NCBI GenBank assembly: GCA_030407505.1 | Contig: JASDDH010000007.1 | Coordinates: 62,001 to 126,000, forward strand | Origin: Planococcus sp. APC 4015 | Lineage (GTDB): Bacteria; Actinomycetota; Actinomycetes; Actinomycetales; Microbacteriaceae | Length of the DNA stretch: 64,000 nt | Reading direction: 5' to 3' | In this document: positions 16,311 to 23,706 of the stretch, piece after piece | Layout of the letters: each line of letters opens with the position of its first letter | Numbering within the stretch: the stretch's first letter is position 1 | The notes under the pieces: generated by a model | Databases searched by the model: none | What the model was told of the DNA's origin: nothing | Seen by the model: only the letters and a program-made list of their open reading frames with translations | Position numbers and translations under genes: made by a program

Positions 16311-17363
16311 CTACCGCTCGTTCTGTCTCGGGATCACGACCTGGCGGTAGATGATCAGGATGCTGGCAGCGATCGGGATCGCGACGAGCGCGCCCAGCAC
16401 GCCCAGCAGCGATCCACCGGCGAGAGCGGCGATGACCACGACGGCGCCGGGGACCGAGACGGCACGGTTCATGATCCTCGGCGAGATGACATACGCCTCG
16501 ATCTGCATGTAGATCAGGTAGTAGACCGCGGCGATGATGCCCACCGTCGGTGAGCCGAGCCCGGGCAGGAAGCACGTCAGGACGATGATCGCCGATCCGG
16601 TGAGCGTGCCCACCAGGGGGATGATCGAGAAGAAGAAGGCGATGACGGCGAGCACCGCGGGGAAGGGTGCGCCGATGATCGAGAGCAGGATCGCGCTCAG
16701 CACGCCGTTGATCACGCCGAGGCTCACCTGACCCATGACGAAGTAGCCGACCGAGTCGGTGATCTGCTCGCTGAGGTCGATGAACTTCTCGCGCTTGGAT
16801 GCCGGCACGAGCTGATAGACCGCGCGCTTGAGGTTCGGCACGGCCGAGGTGAAGTAGATCGTCAGGATGATGACGATGAACGTGCCGGTCAGCCCGCCCA
16901 GCACCGTCGCGCCGACGGCGATGAGACCGCCGCCGATCGAGGCGTAGTCGAGGCTGCCGAGCCACTCCTGCACGTACTGCGTGATGGCTGCCACGTCGAG
17001 TCCGGGGAAGATGCCGGTGGCCCAGTCCTCGACGTCGGTGAGGAGGTCTCCGGATTCGACGACCTCGGTGATCGCCTCGACGAGCTGGCCGATCTGCTGC
17101 GCGATGATCGGCACGATCAGCAGCATCACGCCGGCGAGGATCACCAGGAGCGTCAGCAGGGCGATCAGCACGGCCGCCCAGCGGGGGAGCTTTCGCCGCT
17201 GCAGCCAGGAGATCACCGGATCGAGGCCCAGCGAGAGGAACAGCGCCGTGCCGACGTACAGCAGGATCGTCGAGAGGGTCTGGATGCCGCCGATGAGCAG
17301 CAGACCGGCCCCCACGCCGAGTGTGGCGATGAGGGCCGTGCGGAACGGGTTGTGCAGCTTCAT
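16311..17363 (-). CDS. AI-2E transporter family membrane protein
   Basis: 350-aa polytopic membrane protein of the PerM/AI-2E family: N-terminal helices, an amphipathic extracytoplasmic stretch (about 90-140), then the conserved block ending FFFSIIPLVGTLTGSAIIVL and VISPRIMNRAVSVPGAVVVIAALAGGSLLG (here split over helices). Some family members move ions or small solutes; a role in quorum-signal export should not be assumed. ATG 17363 has GGGAGAG nearby. A perfect hairpin separates it from the gene upstream on the same strand. Confidence 0.85.
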   Translation of the reverse strand: MKLHNPFRTALIATLGVGAGLLLIGGIQTLSTILLYVGTALFLSLGLDPVISWLQRRKLPRWAAVLIALLTLLVILAGVMLLIVPIIAQQIGQLVEAITEVVESGDLLTDVEDWATGIFPGLDVAAITQYVQEWLGSLDYASIGGGLIAVGATVLGGLTGTFIVIILTIYFTSAVPNLKRAVYQLVPASKREKFIDLSEQITDSVGYFVMGQVSLGVINGVLSAILLSIIGAPFPAVLAVIAFFFSIIPLVGTLTGSAIIVLTCFLPGLGSPTVGIIAAVYYLIYMQIEAYVISPRIMNRAVSVPGAVVVIAALAGGSLLGVLGALVAIPIAASILIIYRQVVIPRQNER

Positions 17364-17373
17364 CAGATCTCTC

Positions 17374-17393
17374 CCGGCCCGCGTACGGGCCGG
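17374..17393 (-). terminator. Hairpin between small gene and AI-2E gene
   Basis: CCGGCCCG-CGTA-CGGGCCGG, an 8-bp perfect stem with a 4-base loop just after the stop of the 118-aa gene (minus strand). There is no U-run, as is usual in this genome. Confidence 0.5.
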
Positions 17394-17406
17394 ACGCGTG
17401 ACGCGA

Positions 17407-17763
17407 TTACGCGGCCTGGGTGGCTCGCGACGGCAGCGCCGCGAGCTTGTCGAGGTCTGCCTGCAGATCGGCCGACAGGTCGAGCGTGAGCCCGGCCGAC
17501 GAGCTCGCCTGCTCGGCGTACTCGCGCAGGATCGCCGAGTCGAGGCTCTCGCCCACGGCGGAGTCGAAGACGAACTGGAGGGGGATCGACGGCTGCAGCC
17601 AGACGGTCGTGCGGCCGCCGGGCGAATCGTCCACGTGACGCCAGCTGAGCGTGAAGCTCTCGTTGCGGCGGAGCTTGGTGGTGACGATCATCTTGAGGTG
17701 TGCGAGCTGGCGATCGGGGATGATCACAGGCTGCGAAGAGTTGCCGTAGAACAGCTGGCCCAT
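17407..17763 (-). CDS. Small actinobacterial protein of unknown function (118 aa)
   Basis: 118 aa opening MGQLFYGNSSQPVIIPDRQL, with TTKLRRNESFTLSWRH and TTVWLQPSIPLQFVF; no membrane segment or signal peptide. I recognise this as a small family common in Microbacteriaceae (DUF7882-like) that is often mislabelled as ATP-dependent DNA ligase; no ligase motif (KxDG) is present. The shape suggests a small beta-rich cytoplasmic protein. It is divergent from the MarR-type regulator across an AT-rich, repeat-bearing 120-base gap, so it is probably a target of that regulator. AGGAGC lies ahead of the ATG. Confidence 0.6.
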   Translation of the reverse strand: MGQLFYGNSSQPVIIPDRQLAHLKMIVTTKLRRNESFTLSWRHVDDSPGGRTTVWLQPSIPLQFVFDSAVGESLDSAILREYAEQASSSAGLTLDLSADLQADLDKLAALPSRATQAA

Positions 17764-17818
17764 GGAATGCTCCTGTCAGTGGGCGCGGCACGGAGCCGCG
17801 ACGTCCAACCTAACAGAG

Positions 17819-17879
17819 AGATTCAGAAATCTAACTAATTCGGCTAACTATTAGAACTTCGAGATATCTGGGGTAAGGT
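17819..17879. promoter_or_regulatory. AT-rich divergent regulatory region with inverted repeats (MarR operator candidate)
   Basis: AGATT-CAGA-AATCT (17819-17832), CTAAT...ATTAG (17835-17854) and a direct CTAACTA pair lie in one of the most AT-rich spots of the window. The -10 TAAGGT at 17874-17879 serves the rightward gene, and a TTAGGT on the minus strand near 17810 may serve the leftward gene. The arrangement fits autoregulation by the MarR-type protein. Confidence 0.5.
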
Positions 17880-17885
17880 GGCGAC

Positions 17886-17918
17886 ATGCCGATACCCATG
17901 ACCAGTGTGAACGCATGA
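17886..17918 (+). CDS. Leaderless 10-codon upstream ORF coupled to the MarR gene
   Basis: ATG 17886 lies exactly 7 bases after the -10 TAAGGT and encodes MPIPMTSVNA before a TGA that overlaps the MarR start (ATGA, 17915-17918). If transcription starts at 17886 the first codon read is this one, and the regulator would be translated by termination-reinitiation. It is too short to judge by composition. Confidence 0.45.
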   Translation: MPIPMTSVNA

Positions 17919-18349
17919 CCGGTGCGACGTCCGCTCTGAGTCGGTCTCTGCGCACCTACCTCGACGCCCGCAGCGCCGCGATCGTCACCGCGCGCCAGAG
18001 TCTGCGCATCAGCGAGACGGACGCCAAGGCGCTCCTGTACATCGTCGCCAACCCCGGCACCCGCCCGACCAATCTGCGCGACTACCTCGGAATCACGTCC
18101 GCCGGGGTCACGACGCTCATCGATCGGCTCGTCGAGCGCATGATCGTGCGCCGCGACGTGGACGCCACCGACCGCCGCGTCAACCGCATCACCGCCACGA
18201 TCGACATGGCCGAAGACCCGTGGTCTGCCCTGAGCCGCTTCGACGACGACTTCGAGGTCGCCGTGCTCGACCAGAATCCCACCACGACCGACGAGTTCGC
18301 GAGGCTGCTGGAAGACATCCTCGCGGCGGCCGCAGAAGCCAAGCGCTGA
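17915..18349 (+). CDS. MarR-family winged-helix regulator
   Basis: 144-aa regulator. The winged helix is read from DAKALLYIVANPGTRPTNLRDYLGITSAGVTTLIDRLVERMIVRR (recognition helix around SAGVTTLIDRL) and the wing DVDATDRRVNRITAT; the C-terminal helix is for dimerisation. It likely represses itself and the divergent 118-aa gene from the AT-rich region between them. ATG 17915 is the first start in frame compatible with the domain; it overlaps the stop of the 10-codon ORF. Ligand unknown. It ends one base before the convergent gene that follows. Confidence 0.8.
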   Translation: MTGATSALSRSLRTYLDARSAAIVTARQSLRISETDAKALLYIVANPGTRPTNLRDYLGITSAGVTTLIDRLVERMIVRRDVDATDRRVNRITATIDMAEDPWSALSRFDDDFEVAVLDQNPTTTDEFARLLEDILAAAAEAKR

Positions 18350-18350
18350 C

Positions 18351-18698
18351 TCAGACCGCGTCGGTGTCGATGCACACCTGGGACTTCGTCTGCAGGAACG
18401 TGCACAGGGTGGAGAGCATCGCGAGCTCACCCGACAGACGCAGAAGGCCTGCGGCGTCGAGGACGACAGCGTCATCGCGAGGCTCCATCGTCGCCTCCCA
18501 CCGGCCGATGCCGCCGGGGACCGGCTGCACGTAGACGGCAGTCGACGCATACGCGAGGTGCACGCCGACGAGTCCGGTGTCGGCACCGGCGTCGCCGTCC
18601 TGGACGATCACCTTCAACGAGCCGGCGACTTCGTAGCCGAGGTCGCGGAACTCCGTGAGCCACGACTCCAAGGTCGCCAAGTTCCTGTACGGCATCAC
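18351..18698 (-). CDS. Hypothetical protein, 115 aa
   Basis: Unrecognised. Soluble, acidic, 115 aa (114 if the second Met at 18695 is the start). It alternates short strands and helices: a YRNLATLESWLTEF helix, VAGSLKVIVQDG strand, LVGVHLAYASTAVYVQPV strands, VVLDAAGLLRLSGELAML helix, ending in a Cys-containing tail. No catalytic motif is evident. It is convergent with the MarR gene and its promoter region is shared with the divergent hydrolase gene. Coding is supported by consistent GC3. Confidence 0.55.
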   Translation of the reverse strand: MMPYRNLATLESWLTEFRDLGYEVAGSLKVIVQDGDAGADTGLVGVHLAYASTAVYVQPVPGGIGRWEATMEPRDDAVVLDAAGLLRLSGELAMLSTLCTFLQTKSQVCIDTDAV

Positions 18699-18783
18699 TC
18701 CACCTGCTTCCGCGCGCGATGCGCCACAGCAAATTATGCAACACCCGGGGGTGTGCTCGGCGATCCGTGCCGGCTCCCGCGCC

Positions 18784-18789
18784 TAGGCT
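18784..18789 (+). promoter_or_regulatory. -10 hexamer TAGGCT, leaderless hydrolase start
   Basis: TAGGCT ends 7 bases before ATG 18796, the spacing that recurs across the window. The preceding 60 bases hold no other start in frame. Confidence 0.6.
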
Positions 18790-18795
18790 GTCGCC

Positions 18796-19458
18796 ATGCG
18801 GCCGGTGCGGATCCTCTCGTGGTGGGCGCGCGACTACCTCTACGCGGCCGTGTGGCAGGTGCGGGCGTTCTTCGATCGCACCGATCCGGCGGTCTTCCTC
18901 ACCGGAGACCGCGCGCCGATCGTGGTGATTCCGGGCGTCTACGAGACGTGGAAGTTCCTCCAACCGCTCATCGAGGCGGCTCACCGCCGCGGGCATCCGG
19001 TGCATGTCGTGCCTCTGCTGCGCCACAATCAGCGACCCGTGCTCGACGGCGCCGCCTTCGTGACCGAGTATCTCGACCAGACCGGCCTCGACGGGGTGGT
19101 GATCGTCGCCCACAGCAAGGGCGGGCTCATCGGCAAGCAGGTGATGGTCGGTCCCGCGGCGGGTCGGGTGCGTTCGATGCTCGCCGTAGCCACGCCGTTC
19201 GGCGGATCGCGGTACGCGCGCCTCATGATCCCGTCCACACTGCGGATCTTCTCGCCGAGGGACGCCACGATCGTCGCGCTCGCGAAAGAGGCGACGGTGA
19301 ACGAGCGGATCGTGTCGATCTACGGGGCGTTCGACCCGCACATCCCGGAGGGGAGCGAGCTCGTCGGAGCCGTGAACATCCGGCTCGACACCGGCGGCCA
19401 TTTCCGCATCCTCGCCCACCCGCGAGTGCTCGCCGAACTCGACACACGGGCCCGATAA
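18796..19458 (+). CDS. Alpha/beta hydrolase (esterase/lipase-like)
   Basis: 220-aa alpha/beta-hydrolase fold protein. The nucleophile elbow is VIVAHSKGGLIGK (Ser in HSKGG); PIVVIPGVYETWKFLQPLI is the oxyanion-side strand and loop, and the late GGHFRIL supplies a candidate catalytic His; the acid is probably in YGAFDPHIPEGSE. No signal peptide is apparent, so it is probably cytoplasmic or membrane-associated through the hydrophobic N-terminus ILSWWARDYLYAAVW. Lipase or esterase activity is likely, substrate unknown. Monocistronic. Confidence 0.8.
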   Translation: MRPVRILSWWARDYLYAAVWQVRAFFDRTDPAVFLTGDRAPIVVIPGVYETWKFLQPLIEAAHRRGHPVHVVPLLRHNQRPVLDGAAFVTEYLDQTGLDGVVIVAHSKGGLIGKQVMVGPAAGRVRSMLAVATPFGGSRYARLMIPSTLRIFSPRDATIVALAKEATVNERIVSIYGAFDPHIPEGSELVGAVNIRLDTGGHFRILAHPRVLAELDTRAR

Positions 19459-19464
19459 CGCTCC

Positions 19465-19488
19465 ATTCGGTCTTTTTTCGGGCCGAAT
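19465..19488 (+). terminator. Weak hairpin with U-rich loop after the hydrolase
   Basis: ATTCGG...CCGAAT, 6-bp stem around a loop containing TTTTTT, just after the hydrolase stop. A possible terminator, weak. Confidence 0.35.
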
Positions 19489-19551
19489 CGGGGCAATTTG
19501 TCACCCGAAGGGGGGACATACACCGGCGAGACGGTTCATTACGATGAATGA

Positions 19552-19684
19552 AGGATGCTCCCCAGGCATCCTGTCGACGTCCCCCAGACGTCGCGACAAC
19601 CCGTCACGCAAAGAGTCGCGTCCCCAGCACGGCTCATGACGGAAGAGCGACCCTCGGCTCCCAGGCCGAGGGTCGCTATCGGTT
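19552..19684 (+). ncRNA. Structured small RNA with serial C-rich-loop hairpins (6C-like)
   Basis: About 133 nt. A -10 TACGAT (19540-19545) puts the start at about 19552, exactly at the first of several hairpins: AGGATGC/GCATCCT with loop TCCCCAG (19552-19572); CGACGTC/GACGTCG with loop CCCCA (19575-19593); a CGCGAC/GTCGCG pairing further on; and an 11-bp terminator-like stem at 19647-19676. There is no open reading frame of note. Two adjacent stems with cytosine-rich loops recall the actinobacterial 6C RNA, but these loops have four or five Cs, so that assignment is tentative; that it is an RNA gene is better supported. Confidence 0.6.
19647..19676 (+). terminator. 11-bp perfect hairpin ending the small RNA
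   Basis: GCGACCCTCGG / CCGAGGGTCGC around an 8-base loop, followed by TATCGGTTTC. It is the strongest stem in the gap and fits the 3' end of the RNA. Confidence 0.6.
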
Positions 19685-19774
19685 TCAGCCCGCGCACGTG
19701 GTTACGCCGACCCCGATCGTCGCCTACCGTGGAGTCAGCGGGTCATCCGACGGATGCCGCGGGAAGAGTGTGAC

Positions 19775-20185
19775 ATGAAGGTCGTCGCGACAGCTGATTG
19801 GCGCCAATCGATTCCGTTCGACACCCCCGTGGTGGTGTCGGAACTCGTTCCCGGCGAAGCCACGCGGTGCGTGACGTGCGGTGTCGAGTCCGAGCTGCGT
19901 GAGCGCGACCAGCTGTGGGCGTTCAAGCACCAGCATCCGAATCATCACGACGGCTTCGTGCGCTTCTACTGCCGCGAGCACGTTCCGGTGGTCGAGAAGC
20001 GCGAGCCGGTGCCGACCGTGCGCGCAGCACGTGCCGCGGCCCGGGCCGCGACGCCGAGCGCGGTGCGTACCTCTCCGGTTCGACGCGTGTCGAACGAAGA
20101 CCGCCCGCCCCGCGCGATGTGCCCCGACTGCTACGTCGAGGTCTCGGCCAAGGGCGTCTGCGGCATGTGCGGCAACACGATCTGA
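19775..20185 (+). CDS. Cys-rich probable zinc-binding protein (136 aa)
   Basis: 136 aa. The N-terminal half has CVTCGVES and FYCREH with several His (FKHQHPNHHDGF); the C-terminal half has CPDCYVEVS and CGMCGNT, a zinc-ribbon-like CxxC pair; an Arg/Ala-rich linker joins them. Probably a metal-binding structural or nucleic-acid-associated protein; I do not know its function, and relatives carry unreliable names in databases. Start set at ATG 19775 (MKVVATADW) since GGGAAGAG lies 6-13 bases upstream and -10 TACCGT sits at 19725-19730; the earlier ATG 19754 would skip that site. Confidence 0.65.
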   Translation: MKVVATADWRQSIPFDTPVVVSELVPGEATRCVTCGVESELRERDQLWAFKHQHPNHHDGFVRFYCREHVPVVEKREPVPTVRAARAAARAATPSAVRTSPVRRVSNEDRPPRAMCPDCYVEVSAKGVCGMCGNTI

Positions 20186-20191
20186 CTTCGG

Positions 20192-20398
20192 TCAGTCGTC
20201 TTCTTCGGCGTCGAGCCCATCGGGGAGCCCCGGTCGAACCGCGGCGGTGTCGGCGATGTCGATCCTCGTGACGCCGTCGTGCTCCGACACGGTGATGCGC
20301 GGAGCGGCATCCGCCTCGACCGAGCCGGCCGCGCGCAGCAGCTGATCGCGGCGCTTCTCGTCGTCGGACATCTCGGGCACTGAGGTCTCGTCGTCCAT
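20192..20398 (-). CDS. Small acidic hypothetical protein (68 aa)
   Basis: 68 aa, very acidic, MDDETSVPEMSDDEKRRDQL then a strand-rich ITVSEHDGVTRIDIADTA and an acidic tail. No known motif. Start at ATG 20398 because -10 TAACGT (20406-20411) lies 8 bases away, a leaderless arrangement; a GTG at 20407 would fall inside the -10. Convergent with the Cys-rich gene, 6 bases apart. Confidence 0.5.
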   Translation of the reverse strand: MDDETSVPEMSDDEKRRDQLLRAAGSVEADAAPRITVSEHDGVTRIDIADTAAVRPGLPDGLDAEEDD

Positions 20399-20461
20399 GC
20401 GGCCCACGTTAGCCGAGCCCGCGGCTGTGCGTCAGGCGCTGGCGTGCGCAGGCGACGGGTG

Positions 20462-21619
20462 CTAAGACAGCGGCGGGTTCTTCGCGCGCGCCCAGCGGGC
20501 GGGCAGATCGGGTCCGTCCCACACCTGGATGACGCCCCATGCGGCCGCCGCGATCGGCACGGCGAGCACGGCGCCGACGATGCCGCCGAGCACCGTGCCG
20601 ACGGTCAGGGCGACGAGGATGACGAACGGGTGCAGCTTCATCGAGCGGCCCATGAGCACGGGCTGCAGGAAGTTGCCCTCGAGCTGATTGACGACGACGA
20701 CCACGCCGACGACGAACAGCGCGTTGACCCAGTCGTTCGCGACCAGGGCGACCAGGGCGGCGAGGATGCCGGCAACCGTCGCACCCACGATCGGGATGAA
20801 GGCGAGCAGGAACACGAGCACCGCGAGCGGGATCGCGAGCGGCACCTGCAGGATCAGCAGACCGATCAGGATGCCGATCGCGTCGACGGCGGCGACCGTC
20901 GCCGTGCCGCGGATGTAGGAGCCGAGCACGGTGGTCGTCTTGTCGCCGATGCGACGGGCGCGCAGGTAGTTCGCGCCTCGGAACGGACGCAGCAGGAACT
21001 CCCACATCTGCGGCCCGTCCTTGAGGAAGAAGAACAGGATCGTGACCATCAGCACGAGGCCGGTGATGAAGCTCGCGACGGCGCTCACGCCGGCCAGGGC
21101 ACCCGAGCCGAACTGGGCGCTCGTGACGAAATCGGTGAGCGTGGCGACGAAGTCGTCGATCTGCTCGGGCTCGAGGAAGTCGAGGTTGAGGCTCTGGATC
21201 CACGCCAGCAGGCTCTGGAAGCCGTCCTCAGCCTGCGAGTAGAGGTCATCCCACTGGTCGCGCACAGCCCAGACGATGAGCCAGCCCAGCAGCGACAGGA
21301 TGACGACGATCGCGAGCATCGTGATGAGCGTCGCGAGCACCGACGGAACCCCGCGCCGCCGCATGAACGTCATGACCGGGTTGAAGGCCGAGGCGAGGAT
21401 GAGCGCGATCACGAGCGGGATGGTGACGATCGTCAGCGACTGGATCGCGAAGATGATGCCGGCTGCCACGGCGACGACCACGATGATCTGCAGGCCGCGG
21501 ATCGCGAGCTTTCCGAAGCCGTCGGCCCACAGGCTCCACGGCGCGCGCGTGGCTTGGAGCTCGACGTGGGGATCCTCGAGGCGGACGGCTCGGGGCTCGC
21601 GGGGCGTGAAGAACGGCAT
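20462..21619 (-). CDS. AI-2E transporter family membrane protein, second copy
   Basis: 385-aa PerM/AI-2E family protein, with a 35-residue soluble N-terminus (MPFFTPREPRAVRLEDP) absent from the copy at 16311-17363. Helices begin at LQIIVVVAVAAGIIFAI; the family block reads FLLAFIPIVGATVAGILAAL and NQLEGNFLQPVLMGRSMKLHP, a PerM hallmark. The two copies are diverged, so they are not a recent duplication. Leaderless promoter: -10 TAGCGT at 21626-21631, 7 bases from ATG 21619, overlapping the end of the upstream glycosyltransferase gene. Transported solute unknown. Confidence 0.85.
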   Translation of the reverse strand: MPFFTPREPRAVRLEDPHVELQATRAPWSLWADGFGKLAIRGLQIIVVVAVAAGIIFAIQSLTIVTIPLVIALILASAFNPVMTFMRRRGVPSVLATLITMLAIVVILSLLGWLIVWAVRDQWDDLYSQAEDGFQSLLAWIQSLNLDFLEPEQIDDFVATLTDFVTSAQFGSGALAGVSAVASFITGLVLMVTILFFFLKDGPQMWEFLLRPFRGANYLRARRIGDKTTTVLGSYIRGTATVAAVDAIGILIGLLILQVPLAIPLAVLVFLLAFIPIVGATVAGILAALVALVANDWVNALFVVGVVVVVNQLEGNFLQPVLMGRSMKLHPFVILVALTVGTVLGGIVGAVLAVPIAAAAWGVIQVWDGPDLPARWARAKNPPLS

Positions 21620-21628
21620 GGGAGAACG

Positions 21629-22327
21629 CTACGCGGTCTCGGCGAGCTCGGCGGCACGGCCGCGCAGGAATCCGGCGTATCCGCCCGGAGTGCGGCCGTC
21701 GAATCGGGCCGATGTGACCACGACGGCGTCGGCGCTGGCGGTCACCTGCGCCCCCACCTCGCGCGCGCGATCGACGAGGTCCGCGTCCTCGTGCTCGGGC
21801 AGTGGGGCGAAGCCGCCTACCTGGTCGTACACGCTCGCCCGCATGCCGAGGTTGGCGCCGTGCACGTTTCCGAGCGGGATGCCGGGGGCGTGCGTCGCGT
21901 GCCAATAGGCGACATGGTCGGCTGAGAGCCCCACGAAGTCGGGTCGCACGTTGCCGAGCACGACGTCGTGACCCCGCGCGGCGAGGTCGAGCTGGTGCGT
22001 GAGCCAGTTCGGCGGAACGGTCGAGTCCGCGTCGGTCGTCGCGATCCACAGTTCAGCAGGGTCGACCGCGAGCTGGAGGCGCGCCCGCTCGACGCCGGCC
22101 CGCCGGGCGGCTCCGACGTTGTGGTCGCCGATCTCGATCGTCGTCACATCGTGCCGCCGCGCGATCTCTGCCGAGCCGTCGGCGCACGCGTCGAGCACGA
22201 CGACGACCGCGACGCCGAAGCCGTGCACCGCGGCGACGGCGTGGGCGAGCGATTCGAGGCACGCATCGAGCAGAGCCTCTTCGTCGTGCACCGGAACCAC
22301 GACGGCGACGGCGAGGCACGCGCTCAT
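21629..22327 (-). CDS. Family 2 glycosyltransferase
   Basis: 232-aa GT-A-fold transferase: VAVVVPVHDEEALLDACLESL nucleotide-sugar strand (shown in part as VVPVHDEE), TTDADSTVPPNWL as the DXD-type metal/donor site, GANLGMRASVYDQVGGF acceptor region and an EHEDADLVDR acid motif. No membrane helix, so cytoplasmic or peripheral. ATG 22327 overlaps the stop of the deacetylase/methyltransferase fusion, and with the acyl-CoA dehydrogenase gene it forms one minus-strand operon. Donor and acceptor sugars unknown. Confidence 0.85.
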   Translation of the reverse strand: MSACLAVAVVVPVHDEEALLDACLESLAHAVAAVHGFGVAVVVVLDACADGSAEIARRHDVTTIEIGDHNVGAARRAGVERARLQLAVDPAELWIATTDADSTVPPNWLTHQLDLAARGHDVVLGNVRPDFVGLSADHVAYWHATHAPGIPLGNVHGANLGMRASVYDQVGGFAPLPEHEDADLVDRAREVGAQVTASADAVVVTSARFDGRTPGGYAGFLRGRAAELAETA

Positions 22328-23706
22328 GCCAGCCCCTCGCGCTCGGCGACCGAGCGTGCCGGCGGCCGGGCGAACACCTCGAGCAGGAAGTCGTCCTCTT
22401 CGTGGCGCACGGAGCTCACGAGCCCCGGCTGGGTGCGCAGCGCGACGTGCACGCCGTCACCGGTCACCGGGTGATTCGACACCGGATGCCGCCAGTGGCA
22501 GGCGACGAGGTGGCCGTCCTTGGTCAGCGAGCCGAGGATGCGGGCGATGACCTTCTCGAGGTCGGGGGCGTCGAAGTAGTAGCCGATCTCGGAGAGCACG
22601 ATGAGGTCGTACCGCCCCGCGGGCCAGTCGCCGGGCAGCAGGGCACGGCGGAACTCGACGTTCGGCACCCCGGCGAGCCGCTCCCGAGCCTGGGCCAGGG
22701 CGGCATCCACGGCGTCGACGGCCAGCACCTGGCTGCTGCGCGTCGCGAGCGACTGCGTCACGAGGCCGGTCGCGCATCCGAGTTCGAGCGCGCGGTCGTA
22801 GCGACGGTCGGGAAGGCTCGCCAGCAGCACCGCGCGCTTGCGCTCCTCGTACCAGCGTGAGTCGAAGCCCCACGGGTCGTCGTGCCGCTTGTAGAACTTC
22901 TCGAACCACTCGACGGGGACCGACCCGTCCGCGGGCGCGGGCGCGGGCGTCTGCGCGACCGCCGTGAACAGGATCTCGGCGGGGCGGTCGAAGTGCGCAC
23001 GCATCCGCTCGTGCAGCATCGTCTCATCGCCCGGCAGCGGAGACAGGGGCCGCACCTGACTGGTGTGGCGGTCCAGCGCCGCGCGCTTGGCGGCGCGATC
23101 GGGTTCGGTGAGGGCGACGAAGCGGGCGTCTTGCCACGGGATGTCGCTCGGCCCGCCCCAGTGCCACAGCCAGATCGGGTAGGCGAGGAAGCGGATGCCC
23201 ACCGCGCGACACACGTGCATCGCCACCTCGCCGGCGATCCGATGGTCGCGGTGCCGGTCGCCGACCCAGGGGGCCACGACCAGCGGCCGCGCGTGCTCGG
23301 CGCGGAAGGGCCGCAGCGCGGCATCCAGCAGGCTCGTCAGCACGGCCGCGTTCTCGTCGATCTTCCCGTCGGGGATGCCGAGGAAGTGGATGTCGGCATC
23401 GGGCGCCATCAGGCTCATGCCCGCGCGGAGCTCGTCGCGGCGGCGTTCCGCGAGATCGGTCGGGGTGATGGTGGTCGAGCCGGGGTGCGATCCCTCACCG
23501 TCGGTGATGACGAAGAGCACGAGCGGGATGCCGCGCGCGGCCATGCGGTGCATGAGCCCCCCGACACCGAGTGCTTCGTCGTCGGGGTGGGCGGCGACGA
23601 CGAACAGCGCGTCGATCGTCAGGTCGGCCTCGATCATGTGCTCGGCGGCGATCGCCTCGGCCCACACGGATTCGTCGGTGCCCTCGTCGCTGTGGTGGAA
23701 CGTCAT
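22324..23706 (-). CDS. PIG-L family deacetylase fused to a NodS-like SAM methyltransferase
   Basis: 460-aa two-domain protein. Residues about 30-245: PIG-L/LmbE zinc-dependent N-deacetylase, with AHPDDE (40-44 region) and WVGDRHRDHRIAGE supplying metal ligands. A TPAPAPADG linker follows. Residues about 263-450: class I methyltransferase resembling NodS, with FYKRHDDPWGFDSRWYEERK, motif I ALELGCATG (306-314), AVDAVDAAL and LSEIGYYFD. The order suggests removal of an N-acyl group from an amino sugar or similar, followed by methylation of the freed amine (inference from NodB/NodS logic). ATG 23706 overlaps the stop of the upstream gene, and its own stop overlaps the GT2 start. Confidence 0.88.
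   Translation of the reverse strand: MTFHHSDEGTDESVWAEAIAAEHMIEADLTIDALFVVAAHPDDEALGVGGLMHRMAARGIPLVLFVITDGEGSHPGSTTITPTDLAERRRDELRAGMSLMAPDADIHFLGIPDGKIDENAAVLTSLLDAALRPFRAEHARPLVVAPWVGDRHRDHRIAGEVAMHVCRAVGIRFLAYPIWLWHWGGPSDIPWQDARFVALTEPDRAAKRAALDRHTSQVRPLSPLPGDETMLHERMRAHFDRPAEILFTAVAQTPAPAPADGSVPVEWFEKFYKRHDDPWGFDSRWYEERKRAVLLASLPDRRYDRALELGCATGLVTQSLATRSSQVLAVDAVDAALAQARERLAGVPNVEFRRALLPGDWPAGRYDLIVLSEIGYYFDAPDLEKVIARILGSLTKDGHLVACHWRHPVSNHPVTGDGVHVALRTQPGLVSSVRHEEDDFLLEVFARPPARSVAEREGLA

Noticed and set aside
17407..17763. 118-aa protein as an ATP-dependent DNA ligase
   Set aside because: No KxDG nucleotidyltransferase motif and far too short; the name would be a transferred annotation error.
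16311..21619. Two AI-2E family proteins as a quorum-sensing export system
   Set aside because: No luxS, signal synthase or receptor nearby, the family is broad, and the two copies are diverged and separately transcribed.
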